From the NCBI GenBank assembly GCA_030295365.1, contig AP027062.1, positions 144,001 to 208,000 on the forward strand: a stretch of DNA of 64,000 bases, read 5' to 3'. This DNA comes from Candidatus Rickettsia kotlanii. GTDB lineage: Bacteria; Pseudomonadota; Alphaproteobacteria; Rickettsiales; Rickettsiaceae. Shown piece by piece: positions 60,602 through 64,000 of the stretch. The notes below the pieces were generated by a model. It saw only the letters and a list, made by a program, of their open reading frames with translations, did not search any database and had not been told where the DNA came from. The position numbers and the translations under genes were made by a program. The stretch's first letter is position 1. Each line of letters begins with the position of its first letter.

Positions 60602-62026
60602 AAATGCATTTATAAAAGTAATATTAACCTACTTAATTAATTCGTGAGCAAATGAAGGTGGTAGTTGTTAAGCAATAATTATTCCTTCACCGATTGAGTC
60701 ATGAGCTATTTCTGCCATTGATATAGAAACACCGTGAGGGATTACTAGATTGTTACTAAAAAGACGTAATACTTACAATAATAGCTATACCTAATACATT
60801 ACCTAATTCATATGCTGTTTCTTGTAATGCTGCTGCACCTCCGAATTTCTCTGCAAGTACTGCATTCATCATAACTGTTACGGTGGTAGAGAGGCATAGA
60901 CTACTTCCTATACCAAGCAATCCAAGATATATAATATAGTATTCGATAATAAATCTCTATAGTCTAATATACTAGATAAAATCAATGATATAGTAGTAAA
61001 GATAAGCCCACTAAACATTAATTACACGTGCGATAAACCGTGTGAGTAAATATGGCATAACTAAAGATACAATTAAAGCAAAAACTGCTGCAGACAACAT
61101 ATAAAGACCTGCATACAAAGGACTTACCCCTTTGATAAACTGTAACCATAAGGACATAAGATACATTATAGATCCTAAGGCACACGTAATCAGCAAATAA
61201 ACTATTACTCCTATACTAAAATTGCTAATTAAGAATAAATGCATATCCACGAACGGATCATCAATTTTAAGTTGGCGTAAGGTAAATATTATTATAACAC
61301 AATGCTAATTAATAGCATCCACCGAATACTAGATTCATAATACCGTATTTAGCCAACATCTTAATGCCTTGAACTAAAGCTGTCATCCCAAAAAACGATT
61401 GAAATACTCCTATCCAATCCCATGTTCATTATTAGGATTTAGATAATTCAGGAATCCAAACTATGCCAAAAGCAATAATTACTAATGCAATAGGTACATT
61501 TATAAAAAATGCAAATAGCCAACTTAAAAGCTCAACCAATACTCCTCCTAGTACTGGTCCTATAGCTGCTCCTACGGTTGCCATTATTCACCACACGAAT
61601 ATTGCGATCATACGTTCATGTGTATTATAAAGTGGAAGGCATTATCACTGATCCTCCTAACCCAAGTAAAGCACAACATAATACTAATCCCCATGCGCTA
61701 TCAAATACATAAACTAACATTGAGGCGATGGAAAAAACTAGAAGCCCCCAAAGTAATAATCTTTTACGCCCAAATCTATCTCCTAATGCACCTGCGGTAA
61801 TTAGAAGACCTGATAATACATCTGCATTGATTATCCATAATTGTTGTAAATTAGATGGTTTTAAATCAAGGATTATAGTAGGCATAACAGCATGCAAGAC
61901 TGTAGCATCCATCGATACCAAAAGTAAGCAAATGCTTAAAATAATTAAAATATGCCATCTAAATTTAGATGTAGATGATGAATTATCTTTAGCGATATAT
62001 TCAGTTTGCGGAAATTGTGATACCAT
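60602..62026 (-). pseudogene. DHA2-family MFS multidrug transporter remnant
   Basis: From the ATG at 62026 the first 133 codons are open: SMDATVLHAVMPTIILDLKP, motif A-like GALGDRFGRKRLL, and LGLGGSVIMPSTL. Further pieces in other frames are IMATVGAAIGPVLGGVLVEL, SWLFAFFINVPIALVIIAFG, a piece at 61250-61011 (MDMHLFLISNFSIGV...), and an end near AEIAHDSIGEGIIIA. It is the 14-TM EmrB/SmvA-like type. Many stops and indels break it. Confidence 0.8.
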
Positions 62027-62329
62027 ATGTAATAAGTTATTTAATAAGGGTTTTACTAAATCTATCTTTTTTGAGAACTATGGAACTGTTAACAAGTAAT
62101 TTAATTAGCTTTAAAATTTATTTTGTTAATAGCCCTAGGTTATTAATTCAGTTGGTAACATAGTAAGTAAATCCAAATCAATTAACCATAACACAAGTAA
62201 ATTTAACATCTAAGCATCACCTAGTATGGAAGTCAAGATTTAATCTTACAAGCACAATAACATAAATAAAATTTGATTTTTCTTTCTCAAGCTTATATTT
62301 TAACTGGTAAGTTTATAATATAGAAATTT
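62027..62329. other. Spacer upstream of recA
   Basis: 303 bp of AT-rich DNA between the MFS remnant and recA. I see no gene, no dispersed repeat, and no alphaproteobacterial LexA-type GTTC/GAAC half-site pair at the usual 7-nt spacing. Confidence 0.4.
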
Positions 62330-63361
62330 ATGTCAAATACAGATAAGGAAAGAGCCGTTGCTGCAGCACTCGCACAAATTGAAAAAAGCTACGGTAAAGG
62401 TTCGGTAATGAAACTAGGGCAGCATCCGAATGTTGATATAGAGGCCATATCAACCGGCTCACTTGGGCTAGATATAGCTCTTGGAATCGGCGGTGTTCCC
62501 AAAGGTAGAATCATCGAGATTTTCGGTCCTGAAAGCTCAGGTAAAACCACTCTAACATTGCATTTAATTGCAGAAGCTCAAAAAAAGGGTGGTACATGTG
62601 CTTTTATTGATGCCGAGCATGCATTAGACCCTGCTTATGCTAAAAAATTAGGCGTAAATATTGATGAGCTTATTATTTCACAACCCGATACAGGTGAACA
62701 AGCCCTAGAAATTGCTGATACATTAATTCGCTCCGGCGGTATTGATATGATAATAATAGATAGCGTTGCAGCTTTAGTACCAAAATCAGAGATTGAGGGC
62801 GAAATGGGTGATGCTCAAATGGCTTCTCAAGCAAGGTTAATGAGCCAGGCTTTGCGTAAACTTACCGCATCAATTAATCGCACCAATTGTATTGCTGTTT
62901 TCATCAATCAAATCAGAATGAAAATAGGTGTGATGTTCGGTAGTCCTGAAACTACGACAGGTGGTAATGCCTTAAAATTCTATGCTTCTGTTAGGATCGA
63001 TATAAGAAGAATCGGCTCCATTAAAGATAAAGAAGAAGTAATAGGCAGCCAAACCAAAGTAAAAGTAGTTAAAAACAAAGTATCTCCTCCATTTAAAACT
63101 GCAGATTTTGATATAATGTATGGTTCAGGTATTTCAAAAGAAGGCGAGATAATCGACCTTGGAGTTAAGCTTGATATTGTTGAGAAATCCGGCTCTTGGT
63201 TTTCCTACAAGAACGTACGCATAGGTCAAGGGCGTGAAAACGTCAAACAATATTTAAAAGAACATCCACAAATTTCCAACGAAATTGAGCAAATAATACG
63301 TGAAAAATCGTCAAAAATTACTAATATAAATCTTGATCAAACGGGGGAAGAAAATGATTGA
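62330..63361 (+). CDS. recA: Recombinase RecA
   Basis: 343 residues. The Walker A is GPESSGKTT (66-74), followed by [20 protein letters not shown], the MAW/L2 region [20 protein letters not shown], and the [14 protein letters not shown] core. The acidic C-terminal tail ends DQTGEEND. It drives homologous recombination. The stop overlaps the fabG start by 8 nt. Confidence 0.98.
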   Translation: MSNTDKERAVAAALAQIEKSYGKGSVMKLGQHPNVDIEAISTGSLGLDIALGIGGVPKGRIIEIFGPESSGKTTLTLHLIAEAQKKGGTCAFIDAEHALDPAYAKKLGVNIDELIISQPDTGEQALEIADTLIRSGGIDMIIIDSVAALVPKSEIEGEMGDAQMASQARLMSQALRKLTASINRTNCIAVFINQIRMKIGVMFGSPETTTGGNALKFYASVRIDIRRIGSIKDKEEVIGSQTKVKVVKNKVSPPFKTADFDIMYGSGISKEGEIIDLGVKLDIVEKSGSWFSYKNVRIGQGRENVKQYLKEHPQISNEIEQIIREKSSKITNINLDQTGEEND

Positions 63362-64000
63362 TTTAACAGGGAAAACTTCCTTAATTACGGGAGCTTCAGG
63401 AGGTATAGGCGGAGCTATAGCGAGGTTACTGCATAAACTCGGAAGCCATGTAATTATTAGCGGTAGTAATGAGGAAAAATTAAAATCCCTTGGAAAGGTT
63501 GTAAAAGATAATTATACGATAGAAGTATGTAATCTTGCCGATAAGGAAGAATGTAGCAATTTAATATCTAAAGCATTAAAGTTAGATATTTTAGTATGTA
63601 ATGCCGGTATTACTAGCGATACGCTAGCAATTAGAATGAAAGATGACGATTTTGATAAAGTTATTGATATTAACTTAAAAGCAAATTTTATTTTAAATCG
63701 TGAAGCAATAAAAAAAATGATACAAAACAGGTATGGACGTATTATTAACATATCTTCAATAGTAGGCATTTCAGGTAACCCTGGGCAGGCTAATTATTGT
63801 GCTTCTAAAGCAGGTTTAATAGGTATGACCAAATCGCTCTCTTACGAAGTTGCAACCAGAGGGATTACGGTTAACGCAGTAGCTCCAGGATTTATTAAAT
63901 CAGACATGACTGATAAACTAAATGAAAAACAAAGAGAAGCTATAGTACAAAAAATTCCGCTAGGCACTTACGGTATGCCGGAAGACGTGGCAAACGCGGT
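63354..64000 (+). CDS. fabG: 3-oxoacyl-ACP reductase FabG, N-terminal part
   Basis: The ATG at 63354 lies inside the recA tail, preceded by GGGGGAAG. The frame is open to the window end (215 residues). SDR features: cofactor motif [12 protein letters not shown] (17-28), VCNAGITSD, active-site Ser in INISSIVG, and the Y-x3-K in YCASKAG. It reduces beta-ketoacyl-ACP with NADPH. The last ~25 residues lie outside. Confidence 0.95.
   Translation, partial: MIDLTGKTSLITGASGGIGGAIARLLHKLGSHVIISGSNEEKLKSLGKVVKDNYTIEVCNLADKEECSNLISKALKLDILVCNAGITSDTLAIRMKDDDFDKVIDINLKANFILNREAIKKMIQNRYGRIINISSIVGISGNPGQANYCASKAGLIGMTKSLSYEVATRGITVNAVAPGFIKSDMTDKLNEKQREAIVQKIPLGTYGMPEDVANA

Overview
The window is an AT-rich chromosomal segment of a Rickettsia. 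The evidence is the 5' end of the outer-membrane autotransporter ompB, an ATP/ADP-translocase-family nucleotide carrier (Tlc), the tlyC hemolysin-C homologue, a circularly permuted two-piece alphaproteobacterial tmRNA, many rickettsial palindromic/dispersed repeats, and a dense scatter of gene remnants. An intact-looking ompB favours the spotted fever group or a close relative. I cannot name the species from sequence alone.

Layout. 1-4.3 kb: ompB (minus strand, cut by the window edge), a stand-alone (p)ppGpp synthetase-domain gene, nagZ, a MerR-like gene and ihfA. 4.4-5.1 kb: a decayed coiled-coil gene. 5.2-15.3 kb: bcp, then a minus-strand envelope block (frameshifted rlmJ, LytM/M23 lipoprotein, lpxK, lpxL), ligA, a yefM antitoxin remnant, tgt, a frameshifted small DUF883-like gene, and mlaD/NDUFA12/rnhA/sspB. 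15.5-16.0 kb: two-piece ssrA (tmRNA) on the minus strand, its spacer carrying a rickettsial palindromic element. 16.1-21.6 kb: plus-strand lpxI-coaE-dnaQ, surf1 and an AddA-type helicase without a nuclease domain. 21.6-30.2 kb: a gene graveyard (coiled-coil remnant, fabD, unknown remnant, tRNA-Ser(GCU), a 3.2-kb SF1 helicase wreck, a broken unknown gene, a broken thiolase). 30.2-39.7 kb: tlc, a Nudix remnant, tlyC-ybeY, a mazEF-like remnant, lipA-glyA, an esterase, monothiol glutaredoxin and nth. 39.7-41.6 kb: remnants, an entericidin-like lipoprotein and an Rpn-type transposase wreck. 41.6-47.7 kb: rsmI diverging from a periplasmic-binding-like lipoprotein, tatA, pgpA, rplU-rpmA, lysC and an HTH protein. 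47.8-49.4 kb: remnants. 49.5-58.2 kb: a ProP-like MFS transporter, a candidate 6S RNA, zapA with a coiled-coil partner carrying an in-frame palindromic element, a short RodZ-like protein, the giant NAD-glutamate dehydrogenase, and mnmE. 58.3-64 kb: nested repeats, an orphan single-pass membrane protein, a promoter-led spacer of unknown function, a DHA2 MFS wreck, recA and the start of fabG.

The intact genes serve lipid A, peptidoglycan and outer-membrane upkeep (lpxI/K/L, nagZ, M23, mlaD, lysC), DNA repair (ligA, nth, recA, dnaQ, addA), translation and tRNA/rRNA modification (rplU, rpmA, mnmE, tgt, rsmI, ybeY), trans-translation with adaptor-mediated proteolysis (ssrA next to sspB), and nucleotide import from the host (tlc). 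About a fifth of the window is decaying DNA. The most striking structural theme is the mobility of short palindromic elements. One ~115-bp family is present in-frame inside a protein gene (51.6 kb), inside the tmRNA internal spacer (15.8 kb), and as a shortened copy nested inside another repeat (58.4 kb). Other repeats supply the stop codons and last residues of at least three proteins.
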